Positions 25,021 through 33,042 of a stretch of 34,077 nucleotides of DNA are shown piece after piece (the first letter of the stretch is position 1; each line of letters starts with the position of its first letter). Both the position numbers and the translations under genes were made by a program. Origin of the DNA: Butyrivibrio sp. GTDB lineage: Bacteria; Bacillota; Clostridia; Lachnospirales; Lachnospiraceae. The notes beneath the pieces were generated by a model. That model was not told the DNA's origin and did no database searches. It saw only the letters and a program-made list of their open reading frames with translations. The stretch lies in the NCBI GenBank assembly GCA_017535785.1, contig JAFXTN010000013.1:1-34077 (forward strand). Direction: 5' to 3'.

Positions 25021-25053
25021 AGTAGGTAGTGCCGGCGGCTTTTCGGGCCTACT
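25021..25053. promoter_or_regulatory. Inverted repeat upstream of the HTH/superoxide reductase gene
   Basis: AGTAGG (25021-25026) and CCTACT (25048-25053) form an inverted repeat; CTACT at 25013-25017 is a further arm that can pair with AGTAG. It could be an operator for the downstream regulator, or a weak relative of the hairpin repeats since the two main arms are 27 bp apart. Confidence 0.3.
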
Positions 25054-25089
25054 ATGGTATCAGTACAATAGTGCAGAGGAGGAAAAGTC

Positions 25090-25761
25090 ATGAATCAGTA
25101 TGTCACGGGAAATGTGATAAAGGAACTTAGAGAGAAGAACAAGATCACGCAGAGTCAGCTCGCGGATATGCTTGGGGTCAGCGACAAAGCCATTTCAAAG
25201 TGGGAAACGGGTAGAGGCTATCCGGACATCACTTTGCTGGAGCCCATAGCAAGTGCATTTCATGTATCTGTGACCGAGCTGATTTCCGGAACTACGGTCA
25301 GCAACGTGAACGTGTCCGCGAACATGTTGAAGTCAAAGTTCTATGTGTGCCCTGTATGCGGCAATGTGATCCACAGCATGGGAGAGACGGTGGTGACCTG
25401 CCACGGCGTGAACTTGAATCCGGAAGAGGCTGAGCTCACGGACGAAGCGCATAAGGTATTTATTGAAAAGGTTGAGGACGAATACTTTGTCAGCGTAGAG
25501 CACGAGATGACCAAGGCGCATCATATTTCATTTATTGCGGCTTTGTCTTCAGACAGATTGCAGATGGTGAAGCTTTATCCGGAAGGCAGCGCAGAAGCAA
25601 GGTTCAAGATTTCCGGTGTGAAAAAACTGTATTTCTTTTGCAACAAGCATGGGCTCTTCGAGCAGGAGATCATCCGCGGGATCGACGACAGGGACAGGGC
25701 TTACGACGACGCTGAGGAGCGAATGGTGCTCGAGGAAACCGCTAAGAAGCTCTTTGGGTAA
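25090..25761 (+). CDS. XRE-type helix-turn-helix regulator fused to a superoxide reductase (desulfoferrodoxin) domain
   Basis: A 223-residue fusion. Residues about 5-65 are an XRE HTH (IKELREKNKITQSQLADMLGVSDKAISKWETG). A Cys-pair segment follows (Cys87, Cys90 in CPVCG, and TCHG where desulforedoxin has CC), so the rubredoxin-like centre is altered. The C-terminal domain keeps a complete candidate Fe(His)4Cys centre: His121, His138, His144, Cys184 and His187 (EHEMTKAHH, CNKHGLF). It may therefore sense or remove superoxide while binding DNA. AGGAGG precedes the ATG. The three-arm repeat follows 13 bp after the stop. Confidence 0.8.
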   Translation: MNQYVTGNVIKELREKNKITQSQLADMLGVSDKAISKWETGRGYPDITLLEPIASAFHVSVTELISGTTVSNVNVSANMLKSKFYVCPVCGNVIHSMGETVVTCHGVNLNPEEAELTDEAHKVFIEKVEDEYFVSVEHEMTKAHHISFIAALSSDRLQMVKLYPEGSAEARFKISGVKKLYFFCNKHGLFEQEIIRGIDDRDRAYDDAEERMVLEETAKKLFG

Positions 25762-25773
25762 AAGAGCCGGTAA

Positions 25774-25841
25774 AGAGGCATGTGAAAAAGAAGCAAATTT
25801 ACATGCCTCTAATTAAGAAAAGCCGAAAAGAGGCATGTAAA
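25774..25841. repeat. Three-arm inverted repeat able to form alternative hairpins
   Basis: Arms AGAGGCATGT (25774-25783), ACATGCCTCT (25801-25810) and AGAGGCATGT (25829-25838) are spaced 27 and 28 bp start to start. The middle arm can pair with either neighbour: 13 bp with the first (one G-T pair, ending at 25786/25798) or 13 perfect bp with the third (25798-25810 with 25829-25841). The loop between arms two and three, AATTAAGAAAAGCCGAAA, resembles the loop of the hairpin at 23971-24008. The remaining gap to 26080 holds the terminator and promoter listed next. Confidence 0.85.
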
Positions 25842-25919
25842 GAAGCGCAGGAAGGAACAGGTGCCGCGTCAAAAGCAGCCGCCGCGCCACAAAAAGAACA
25901 ATTGTAGCAAAAATTAATG

Positions 25920-25953
25920 CAAATGTCCGTATGCGACGGACATTTGTTTTTTT
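25920..25953 (+). terminator. Intrinsic terminator
   Basis: CAAATGTCCGT (25920-25930) and ACGGACATTTG (25936-25946) form a perfect stem with a 5-base loop and a seven-base T tract (25947-25953). It ends the HTH/superoxide reductase transcript. Confidence 0.9.
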
Positions 25954-25967
25954 GCCCAAAACTTCTT

Positions 25968-25995
25968 TTGAAACCATGGAAGTTTTGTGTAATAT
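25968..25995 (+). promoter_or_regulatory. Candidate argH promoter
   Basis: TTGAAA (25968-25973), a 16-base spacer and TAATAT (25990-25995) lie about 85 bp before the argH start. A second weaker pair (TTTACA, then TATATA) lies just downstream. No ARG box was identified with confidence. Confidence 0.45.
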
Positions 25996-26080
25996 TTTAC
26001 ATTGTCTTTGGAATTTATATATGTTAAGTTGTGATTATAATTTTTTATTACTTTACTATGAAAAAGCGGAGAATAAGAAA

Positions 26081-27469
26081 ATGGCGCAACTTTGGGGCGG
26101 TAGATTTACAGGAAGTATCAACGAACTGGCATGGAATTTCAATGCTTCCATCACGTTCGATAAGAGATTTTTGGAAGTGGATGTAAAGGGCAGCAAGGCT
26201 CATGCGACAATGCTTGCCAAGCAGGGCATCATCACTGAGGAGGAGAGAGACCTCATATTAAAGGGGCTTGATTCGATCCTTGAGGATGTAAAGGCAGGTA
26301 AGCTTGAGATCAGCACCAAGTACGAAGACATCCACAGTTTTCTTGAGGCTAACCTCATCGAGAGAGTGGGAGATGCCGGCAAGAAGGTACACACGGGACG
26401 CAGTCGTAACGATCAGGTTGCTCTTGATATGAGACTTTACGCAAGAGGCGAAGTTGAGCACATGGCAGGACTTCTTAAGAACATGCTTGAAACGCTCGAC
26501 ACTATCATGAAGGACGGCATCGACACTTACATGCCGGGATTCACACACCTTCAGAAGGCACAGCCCGTTACACTTGCTCACCACGTGGGTGCATACTTTG
26601 AGATGTTCAAAAGAGATCTCTTAAGGATGAAGGACATATATAATAGAATGAACTATTGTCCTTTGGGAGCAGGAGCACTTGCAGGAACAACGTATCCTCT
26701 TGACAGAGAGTACACGGCGCAGCTCCTTGATTTCTACGGACCGACGCTCAACAGCATGGATTCCGTATCCGACAGAGATTACCTTATAGAGTTCTTGTCA
26801 GCGCTGTCTACGATCATGATGCATCTTTCAAGATTCAGCGAAGAGATCATCATCTGGAACTGCAATGAGTACAGATTTGTAGACATAGACGATGCGTATT
26901 CAACCGGAAGCAGCATCATGCCGCAGAAGAAGAATCCCGACATCGCGGAGCTCGTAAGAGGTAAGACAGGTCGAGTTTATGGCGACTTGATGTCTCTTTT
27001 GACTACTATGAAGGGCATTCCGCTTGCATACAACAAGGATATGCAGGAGGACAAGGAGGCGGCATTCGATGCGATCGATACAGTTTCTGACTGCCTTACA
27101 TTATTTGCAGACATGCTAAGAACTATCAAATTCAATAAGGAACCGATGGAAAAGAGCGCGATGATGGGCTTTACCAACGCTACTGATGCGGCAGATTACC
27201 TGGTAAATAAGGGAATGCCGTTTAGAGATGCGCATTCTGTTATCGGAAGACTTGTTCTTTATTGTATAGATAAGAAGTGCGCGATCGATGATCTTGAGTT
27301 AAAAGAGCTTAAGGAATTCTCCGAGCTTTTTGACGAAGATATCTTTGATGCGATTAGCCTTGAGACTTGCGTAAGCAAGCGTCTTACTATCGGAGCTCCC
27401 GGAGCGGATGCAATGAAGAAGGTAATAGAGCTCAATGGCAAGTTCCTTAAAGAGTTCGAGATGCACTGA
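26081..27469 (+). CDS. argH: Argininosuccinate lyase
   Basis: A 462-residue lyase of standard length. ATG 26081 (MAQLWGGRFTG) has GGAG 9 bases upstream and is the family start; the longer frame upstream runs through the promoter region. Signature elements: HTGRSRNDQVALDMRLY (about 107-123), the conserved HLQKAQPVTLAHH, and GSSIMPQKKNPD (about 278-289), the mobile catalytic loop. It cleaves argininosuccinate to arginine and fumarate. No other arginine gene is adjacent. Confidence 0.95.
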   Translation: MAQLWGGRFTGSINELAWNFNASITFDKRFLEVDVKGSKAHATMLAKQGIITEEERDLILKGLDSILEDVKAGKLEISTKYEDIHSFLEANLIERVGDAGKKVHTGRSRNDQVALDMRLYARGEVEHMAGLLKNMLETLDTIMKDGIDTYMPGFTHLQKAQPVTLAHHVGAYFEMFKRDLLRMKDIYNRMNYCPLGAGALAGTTYPLDREYTAQLLDFYGPTLNSMDSVSDRDYLIEFLSALSTIMMHLSRFSEEIIIWNCNEYRFVDIDDAYSTGSSIMPQKKNPDIAELVRGKTGRVYGDLMSLLTTMKGIPLAYNKDMQEDKEAAFDAIDTVSDCLTLFADMLRTIKFNKEPMEKSAMMGFTNATDAADYLVNKGMPFRDAHSVIGRLVLYCIDKKCAIDDLELKELKEFSELFDEDIFDAISLETCVSKRLTIGAPGADAMKKVIELNGKFLKEFEMH

Positions 27470-27534
27470 TAAACAGGCAAATATATTTTTTCACATAAAG
27501 GATCATATTTAATTTTAGGAGGAGTAACAGTATT

Positions 27535-28620
27535 ATGAGTAACAAATTGCAGGTTGCCGTACTTGGCGGTACAGGAATGGTCGGACAGAGATTCATCTCT
27601 ATCCTCAACAATCACCCTTGGTTTGAGGTTAAGACAATCGCAGCCAGCCCTCGTTCTGCAGGACAGACTTACGAAGAGGCAGTAGGAAACAGATGGAAGA
27701 TGGATGGTCCTATTCCCGATTCTGTAAAGAACATCGTTATCAAGGACGTTACTGATGTTAAGGGCGTTTCTGAGGACGTTGATTTCGTTCTTTCAGCCGT
27801 AAACATGTCTAAGGATGAGATCAAGGCTATCGAGGAAGAGTATGCCAAGACTGAGACACCTGTTGTTTCCAATAACAGTGCACACAGATGGACACCCGAT
27901 GTTCCTATGATCATCCCTGAGATCAACCCTGAGCACATGGATGTTATCGAGTTCCAGAAGAAGAGACTTGGCACAAATACAGGTTTCATCGCAGTTAAGC
28001 CTAACTGCTCAATCCAGAGTTATACACCCGCTCTTACAGCTTGGAAAGAGTTCGAGCCCTACGAGGTAGTAGCTACAACATATCAGGCTATCTCAGGTGC
28101 AGGTAAGAACTTCGAAGAGTGGCCCGAGATGGTTGGAAACGTTATTCCTTTCATTTCAGGTGAGGAAGAGAAGTCAGAGAAAGAGCCTCTTAGAATCTGG
28201 GGTAAGATTGAGAACGGCGTTATCGTTCCCGCTGATGATGTTAAGATCACATGTCAGTGCATCAGAATCCCTGTTCTTTACGGCCACACAGCAGCTGCTT
28301 TCGTTAAGTTCAAGAAGAACCCTACAAAGGAGCAGCTCATCGAGAAACTTGAGCAGTTCTCAGGACTTCCTCAGAAACTCGAGCTTCCCAGCGCACCCAA
28401 GCAGTTCATCCAGTACATGCAGGAGGACAACAGACCTCAGATCACACTTGATGTTAACTATGAGAACGGTATGGGTGTAAGCATTGGTAGGATCCGTGAG
28501 GATAGCGTATATGATTGGAAGTTCGTTGGTCTTTCACACAACACACTTCGTGGTGCTGCAGGCGGTGCGGTAGAGTGCGCAGAGCTTCTTAAGGCAAGCG
28601 GATATATCAACAAGAAGTGA
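27535..28620 (+). CDS. asd: Aspartate-semialdehyde dehydrogenase
   Basis: A 361-residue enzyme of the archaeal/fungal-type ASADH subgroup. The NADP site is VAVLGGTGMVGQRF (about residues 8-21), the catalytic cysteine is Cys158 in KPNCSIQSY, and IRIPVLYGHTAA carries the substrate-binding Arg and His. It reduces aspartyl phosphate to aspartate semialdehyde in the lysine, threonine and methionine pathway. AGGAGG precedes the ATG. Codons are highly biased (ACA for Thr, AAC for Asn), as in highly expressed genes. Confidence 0.95.
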   Translation: MSNKLQVAVLGGTGMVGQRFISILNNHPWFEVKTIAASPRSAGQTYEEAVGNRWKMDGPIPDSVKNIVIKDVTDVKGVSEDVDFVLSAVNMSKDEIKAIEEEYAKTETPVVSNNSAHRWTPDVPMIIPEINPEHMDVIEFQKKRLGTNTGFIAVKPNCSIQSYTPALTAWKEFEPYEVVATTYQAISGAGKNFEEWPEMVGNVIPFISGEEEKSEKEPLRIWGKIENGVIVPADDVKITCQCIRIPVLYGHTAAAFVKFKKNPTKEQLIEKLEQFSGLPQKLELPSAPKQFIQYMQEDNRPQITLDVNYENGMGVSIGRIREDSVYDWKFVGLSHNTLRGAAGGAVECAELLKASGYINKK

Positions 28621-28630
28621 TAAAAGTATA

Positions 28631-30010
28631 ATGATGGAAGCGCAAAGATCAGAAGATTTACGTTTTTTAAACAGATACTATGAGAGCGGACTATCCAATA
28701 TTCTTGTTGTCTACGGACACAGGAATATTGAGCAATCTGCTCTTTTGTCCAAATTTACGGAAAACAGAAAGAGCTTTGATTATTCTGCCCGTTCGGCATC
28801 CGAAAGGGAGCAGCTCTTTTTGTGGACCGGAGAATTAAAGAGTAACAGGATTGCCGTAAAAGACAACCCGGGTTACGCTGATATCTTTACTGCCTGCGCT
28901 GATTCTGCGGGCAAGGCTCCGTTCATTTTTATTGTCAGAAATTTTGAAAATATCATTAGAGCTAGTAAGGACTTCATGGAGCTGCTTGTAAACTTCGTAA
29001 AAGAGCACGGAATGTACAGGCAGATACTGGTTCTTTTGGTGAGCAGCGATATCAACTGGGTTGAGAACAGCATGGTCGGATCGCTGGGAAGTCACGCGGC
29101 GGATATCGCCGGATTCAGGAAGATCAAGCCTCTTTCTTTTTCTTCTCTTAGAGCGTATTATCCCAAGATGACTTATAAAGACGCGGTTCTTACCTATTCG
29201 GTGCTCGGAGGACAGACGGCTCTTTGGAGATATTTTGATGACTCTTTATCTTTTAAGGAAAATGTCTGCAAGAATATCCTTGATCCCTCTTCATATCTTT
29301 ACGGAGAGGCACTAAGACTTACGTCCAAGGATCTTCGTGAGACCGCCGTATACCACACGATCCTTTCGGTTATGGCAAGGGGCATCAATAAGCTAAATGA
29401 TATTTATCATGCGACGGGATTTTCCAGAGCTAAGATATCTGTTTACCTCAAGACTTTGATACATCATGATTTTGCCAGCAAGGTCTATTCGTTCGGAAAT
29501 GCGGGAAGAGAGAATGTTGTAAAGGGAGCCTACAAGATCGAGGATCCTTTGCTGGATTTCTATTTCAGGTTTATCTTCCCTAATGAAAGTAGTCTTACGC
29601 AGATGCCTGCGGAGCAATTTTATGATATATTTATATCGGCAGGAATGCAAAGCTACGCATCGGAATATTTCAAGGCGGTTTGCCATGAATATCTTTACAG
29701 ACTTATGGACAGGGGAGTTTTCCCGTTCGAAGTTTCTGAAGAGGGTGAGTGGATAGGTAAGTCCGGTAATCTCGACATTATCTTTCAGAGCGATACCGGT
29801 GATACCGCGATTGGAATGTGTTTTTGGCAGAAACAGGCGACTCACGCCGACTTGGAAAGCCTTTGGTCCTGCGCACAAAAAGCAAGACTTGAGGGAGATT
29901 ATTTCTATCTGTTCTCATCTGTAGGCTTTGACGCTTGGCTGATCGACGCGTCAATGAAGCCTGATTCGAAGTTGAGACTCATAGGTATAGATGAATTGAC
30001 AAATGGCTAA
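28631..30010 (+). CDS. Degenerate archaeal-type ATPase / DUF234 protein
   Basis: A 459-residue protein with the layout of the archaeal ATPase plus DUF234 family: an N-terminal P-loop domain, a winged-helix segment (GINKLNDIYHATGFSRAKISVYLKTLIHHDFASKV, about 250-285) and a C-terminal nuclease-like domain. The P-loop reads YGHRNIEQSALL, with the Lys replaced by Gln35. The Walker B position reads FIFIVRNFEN, without the Asp-Glu. In the C-terminal domain the usual EIDIV and ECKW read NLDII and MCFW. It is likely a pseudoenzyme. The start lies 10 bp after asd without a clear ribosome binding site, and its end overlaps topB. Confidence 0.75.
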   Translation: MMEAQRSEDLRFLNRYYESGLSNILVVYGHRNIEQSALLSKFTENRKSFDYSARSASEREQLFLWTGELKSNRIAVKDNPGYADIFTACADSAGKAPFIFIVRNFENIIRASKDFMELLVNFVKEHGMYRQILVLLVSSDINWVENSMVGSLGSHAADIAGFRKIKPLSFSSLRAYYPKMTYKDAVLTYSVLGGQTALWRYFDDSLSFKENVCKNILDPSSYLYGEALRLTSKDLRETAVYHTILSVMARGINKLNDIYHATGFSRAKISVYLKTLIHHDFASKVYSFGNAGRENVVKGAYKIEDPLLDFYFRFIFPNESSLTQMPAEQFYDIFISAGMQSYASEYFKAVCHEYLYRLMDRGVFPFEVSEEGEWIGKSGNLDIIFQSDTGDTAIGMCFWQKQATHADLESLWSCAQKARLEGDYFYLFSSVGFDAWLIDASMKPDSKLRLIGIDELTNG

Positions 30011-32123
30011 GAAAAGCGTTTACATTGCCGAGAAACCGAGCGTTGCCCAGGCTTTTGCCTCGGCGATGAAGATAAATTTTACCAGGAAAGACGGTTACCT
30101 GGAGTCTGATGACGCGATCGTAACGTGGTGCGTCGGACACTTGGTAACCATGAGCTATCCTGAAGTCTACGACGATAAGTTTAAGAGGTGGTCACTCGAC
30201 ACACTTCCTTTTATTCCACAGAAATTTAAATACGAAGTAATAGGTAACGTCTCCAAGCAGTTTCGGACTGTGAAAGGTCTTTTGACCAGAGACGACGTCG
30301 AAACGATATATATATGCACCGACTCGGGACGCGAGGGTGAATACATATACCGTCTTGTTGACATGCAGGCGGGAGTTACGGGTAAGACGAGGAAAAGAGT
30401 CTGGATCGACTCGCAGACTGAGGACGAGATCCTCCGCGGTATCCGCGAGGCCAAGGACGATTCCGAGTACGACAATCTCGGCGCTTCGGCCTTCCTTAGG
30501 GCAAAAGAGGACTATCTCATGGGTATCAATTTCTCGAGAGCCCTGACGCTCAAGTACGCCTATTCCATCAAGAATTATTTAAACCTTGAGAAGTGCGTGA
30601 TCTCAGTCGGCCGAGTAATGACCTGTGTTCTGGGCATTGTTGTCGACAGGGAGAGGGAGATACGAGAGTTCGTAAAGACGCCTTTTTACCGCGTGCTTGC
30701 AGGCATCAATATCGGCGGAAAAGAGTGTGATGCCGAGTGGAGAGTAACGCTGGAATCGTTCTACGACAATTCGCCGAAGCTCTACAGCGAAAAGGGTTTT
30801 AAGGAAAAAGAGGATGCGCAGGAGCTCATAACATCTCTTGGCGCTACGCCCGTGGAAGCTACGGTTGTTAAATGTGAGAAGAAAAAAGAGGTCAAGAACG
30901 CGCCGCTTCTGTATAACCTTGCGGAGCTTCAAAATGACTGCTCTAGATTTTTTAAGATAAATCCTGACGAGACGCTTGCGGTAGCTCAGGAGCTTTATGA
31001 AAAAAAGCTGACGACTTACCCAAGAACAGACGCGCGTGTAATGTCGAGCGCGATCGCCAAGGTGATAAGTCAGAACATCAAGGGACTTACGGCGTACGAG
31101 CCGTGCGCTGTGTTTGCAAAGGCAATCCTGCAACATGAGTCCTATAAAGGAATTGAAAAGACAAGATACGTAAATGACAAAGCGATCACGGACCACTATG
31201 CGATCATCCCTACAGGCCAGGGATTGTCGGCACTTCAGAGCTTAAGCCCAACGTCGGCCAAGGTCTATGAGATAATAGTAAGGCGTTTCCTTGCGGTCTT
31301 TTACCCGTCAGCGACGTATAGTAAAGTCGCGCTTTCGCTTACTATGGACAGCAAGGCGCATGAGGGCAAGGTCGAGAGCTTTTTTGCCAACTTTAAGATA
31401 TTGACCGCCAAGGGATATCTGCACATTATGGACTATTCCTTCTTTAAGGATAAGGGAAAGAGTGCGGATGACAAGGACGATAGCAAGGAGAGCGAAGAGG
31501 AGACCGTGACTGATGAGGAGCTTTTTGAGCACCTTCAGAAGCTTAAGAAAGGTGATAAGCTTTTCGCAGAGTCTTTTAACCTAAAAGAAGGTGAGACTTC
31601 GCCGCCCAAGAGATATAACTCCGGAACGATCATCCTTACCATGGAGAACGCCGGACAATTTATAGAAGATGAGGAGCTCCGCGCGCAGATCAAGGGCTCG
31701 GGGATCGGGACCAGTGCGACGAGAGCGGGAATCTTAACTAAGCTTGTGAACATCAAGTATCTTAACCTTAATAAAAAGACGCAGATAATAACGCCCACTC
31801 AGCTAGGAGAGATGGTGTACGAGACCGTAGCGTGCTCGATGAAGCCAATGCTCAATCCCGCACTTACGGCGAGCTGGGAGAAGGGGCTTACGGGTGTCGC
31901 GAACGGAGAGATTTCCGAAAACGAGTATATGACTAAGCTTGACGACTTCGTAAGTAAGAGGACGAACCTTGTTAAGGACAACGATTACAGAGGTCTTTTG
32001 CGTTCAAGGTTTGACTATGTTGCAGCTAATTATAAGAGCACAGCAAGGAGCGGAGCAAAGAAGGCCGGAACAGCCAAGAAGTCAGCCGGCAAGAAGGCTT
32101 CCGATAAAGTAAAGGAGAATTAA
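30003..32123 (+). CDS. topB: DNA topoisomerase III (type IA)
   Basis: A 706-residue type IA topoisomerase. Toprim domain: YIAEKPSVAQAF at the N-terminus and CTDSGREGEYIYRLVD (about 106-121), with the metal-binding acidic residues. The active-site tyrosine is Tyr339 in TTYPRTDARV. LGIGTSATRAG-like GSGIGTSATRAGILTKL lies near residue 570. The C-terminus is a Lys/Ala-rich tail (SGAKKAGTAKKSAGKK). It relaxes or decatenates DNA by single-strand passage. The ATG overlaps the end of the preceding gene by 8 bp. Confidence 0.9.
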   Translation: MAKKSVYIAEKPSVAQAFASAMKINFTRKDGYLESDDAIVTWCVGHLVTMSYPEVYDDKFKRWSLDTLPFIPQKFKYEVIGNVSKQFRTVKGLLTRDDVETIYICTDSGREGEYIYRLVDMQAGVTGKTRKRVWIDSQTEDEILRGIREAKDDSEYDNLGASAFLRAKEDYLMGINFSRALTLKYAYSIKNYLNLEKCVISVGRVMTCVLGIVVDREREIREFVKTPFYRVLAGINIGGKECDAEWRVTLESFYDNSPKLYSEKGFKEKEDAQELITSLGATPVEATVVKCEKKKEVKNAPLLYNLAELQNDCSRFFKINPDETLAVAQELYEKKLTTYPRTDARVMSSAIAKVISQNIKGLTAYEPCAVFAKAILQHESYKGIEKTRYVNDKAITDHYAIIPTGQGLSALQSLSPTSAKVYEIIVRRFLAVFYPSATYSKVALSLTMDSKAHEGKVESFFANFKILTAKGYLHIMDYSFFKDKGKSADDKDDSKESEEETVTDEELFEHLQKLKKGDKLFAESFNLKEGETSPPKRYNSGTIILTMENAGQFIEDEELRAQIKGSGIGTSATRAGILTKLVNIKYLNLNKKTQIITPTQLGEMVYETVACSMKPMLNPALTASWEKGLTGVANGEISENEYMTKLDDFVSKRTNLVKDNDYRGLLRSRFDYVAANYKSTARSGAKKAGTAKKSAGKKASDKVKEN

Positions 32124-32124
32124 A

Positions 32125-32799
32125 ATGGAAGAATTTAAGATTTCAAATATGTATGATCTGAACGAGACTATCGCTGCGGATTTCATGAAGACCAAGGAGT
32201 ATCCGTGGGAGCTTCTTGCAGGGATCAAGGATTATATCATAGAGCTCGGAAACAAGCTTCCCGCCGATAAGTTTGAAAAGCGCGGCGAGAATGTCTGGGT
32301 TGCAAAGAGCGCGAAGGTTTTTGACTCCGCTTATATCGGTGGACCTTGCATCATCGATGAGGACGCGGAAGTAAGACAGTGTGCTTTTATCAGAGGAAGT
32401 GCGATCGTTGGAAAGGGCGCGGTTGTCGGAAACTCAACAGAGCTTAAGAACGTAATCCTCTTTAATAAGGTTCAGGTTCCTCATTACAACTATGTCGGAG
32501 ATTCGATCCTCGGCTTTAAGTCACACATGGGTGCAGGTTCTATCACATCCAATGTTAAGAGCGACAAGAAGCTCGTTGTAGTTAAGAACGGCGAGAACGA
32601 CAAGGTTGAGACAGGTCTTAAGAAGATGGGAGCTATGCTCGGTGACAACGTTGAGGTTGGATGTAACTCAGTCCTCAATCCCGGAACGGTCATCGGAAGA
32701 TGGAGCAATGTGTATCCTCTTTCCAGCGTAAGAGGCTGTATTCCCGCGCATCACATCTTCAAAGATAAGGATCATGTTGTGGAGAAAACGGAAGACTAA
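32125..32799 (+). CDS. Left-handed beta-helix (hexapeptide repeat) protein
   Basis: A 224-residue protein with hexapeptide-repeat turns: VWVAKSAKVFDSAYIGGPCIIDEDAEVRQ, AIVGKGAVVGNSTELKNVILF, then GDNVEVGCNSVLNPGTVIGRW. The preceding HYNYVGDSILG and HMGAGSITSN resemble the acyltransferase domain of GlmU-like nucleotide-sugar enzymes, but there is no N-terminal pyrophosphorylase. It is probably an acyl- or nucleotidyltransferase-like protein of envelope metabolism. AAGGAG overlaps the end of topB. Confidence 0.75.
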   Translation: MEEFKISNMYDLNETIAADFMKTKEYPWELLAGIKDYIIELGNKLPADKFEKRGENVWVAKSAKVFDSAYIGGPCIIDEDAEVRQCAFIRGSAIVGKGAVVGNSTELKNVILFNKVQVPHYNYVGDSILGFKSHMGAGSITSNVKSDKKLVVVKNGENDKVETGLKKMGAMLGDNVEVGCNSVLNPGTVIGRWSNVYPLSSVRGCIPAHHIFKDKDHVVEKTED

Positions 32800-32820
32800 A
32801 TATGCAAGCATGTAGGCATT

Positions 32821-32851
32821 TTGACTTATGACGCCTGTATCATGTTAAAAT
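32821..32851 (+). promoter_or_regulatory. Candidate promoter of the Fe-S scaffold operon
   Basis: TTGACT (32821-32826) and TAAAAT (32846-32851) with a 19-base spacer. The -10 matches five of six positions. A transcript from here would carry a leader of roughly 185 bases before the ATG at 33043. Confidence 0.45.
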
Positions 32852-32910
32852 AATAACATTACCATTGAAATATGCGCAGATTTGTGTAAAAATAGGTTTT
32901 GGCGAATGTG

Positions 32911-33024
32911 TTTGGCAACTCTTTTTCGGAGAAAAACGTTTGCCATCTTTGACCGTGCTTGGCAGGCACATCTATGGTCAGTCATTTGGATCAGGTAGTA
33001 AGTAATGAATAATTACTTTACAAT
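32911..33024 (+). ncRNA. Structured leader upstream of the Fe-S scaffold operon (candidate cis-regulatory RNA)
   Basis: Three helices can be drawn. First, TGGCAA (32913-32918) with TTGCCA (32940-32945), enclosing TTTTTC-GGA-GAAAAA. Second, GACC-GTGC (32951-32958) with GCAC and GGTC (32966-32969, 32976-32979). Third, an AT-rich hairpin around AGTAAT/ATTACT shortly before the ribosome binding site. TGCCA (32941-32945) can instead pair with TGGCA (32960-32964), giving an alternative fold. It does not match a riboswitch class I know. Confidence 0.4.
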
Positions 33025-33042
33025 ATGAAAGGAGATTTTCAC

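Noticed and set aside
26081-28620. Amino-acid biosynthesis operon joining argH and asd
   Set aside because: The two genes belong to different pathways; they may share a transcript, but no further pathway genes support a dedicated operon.
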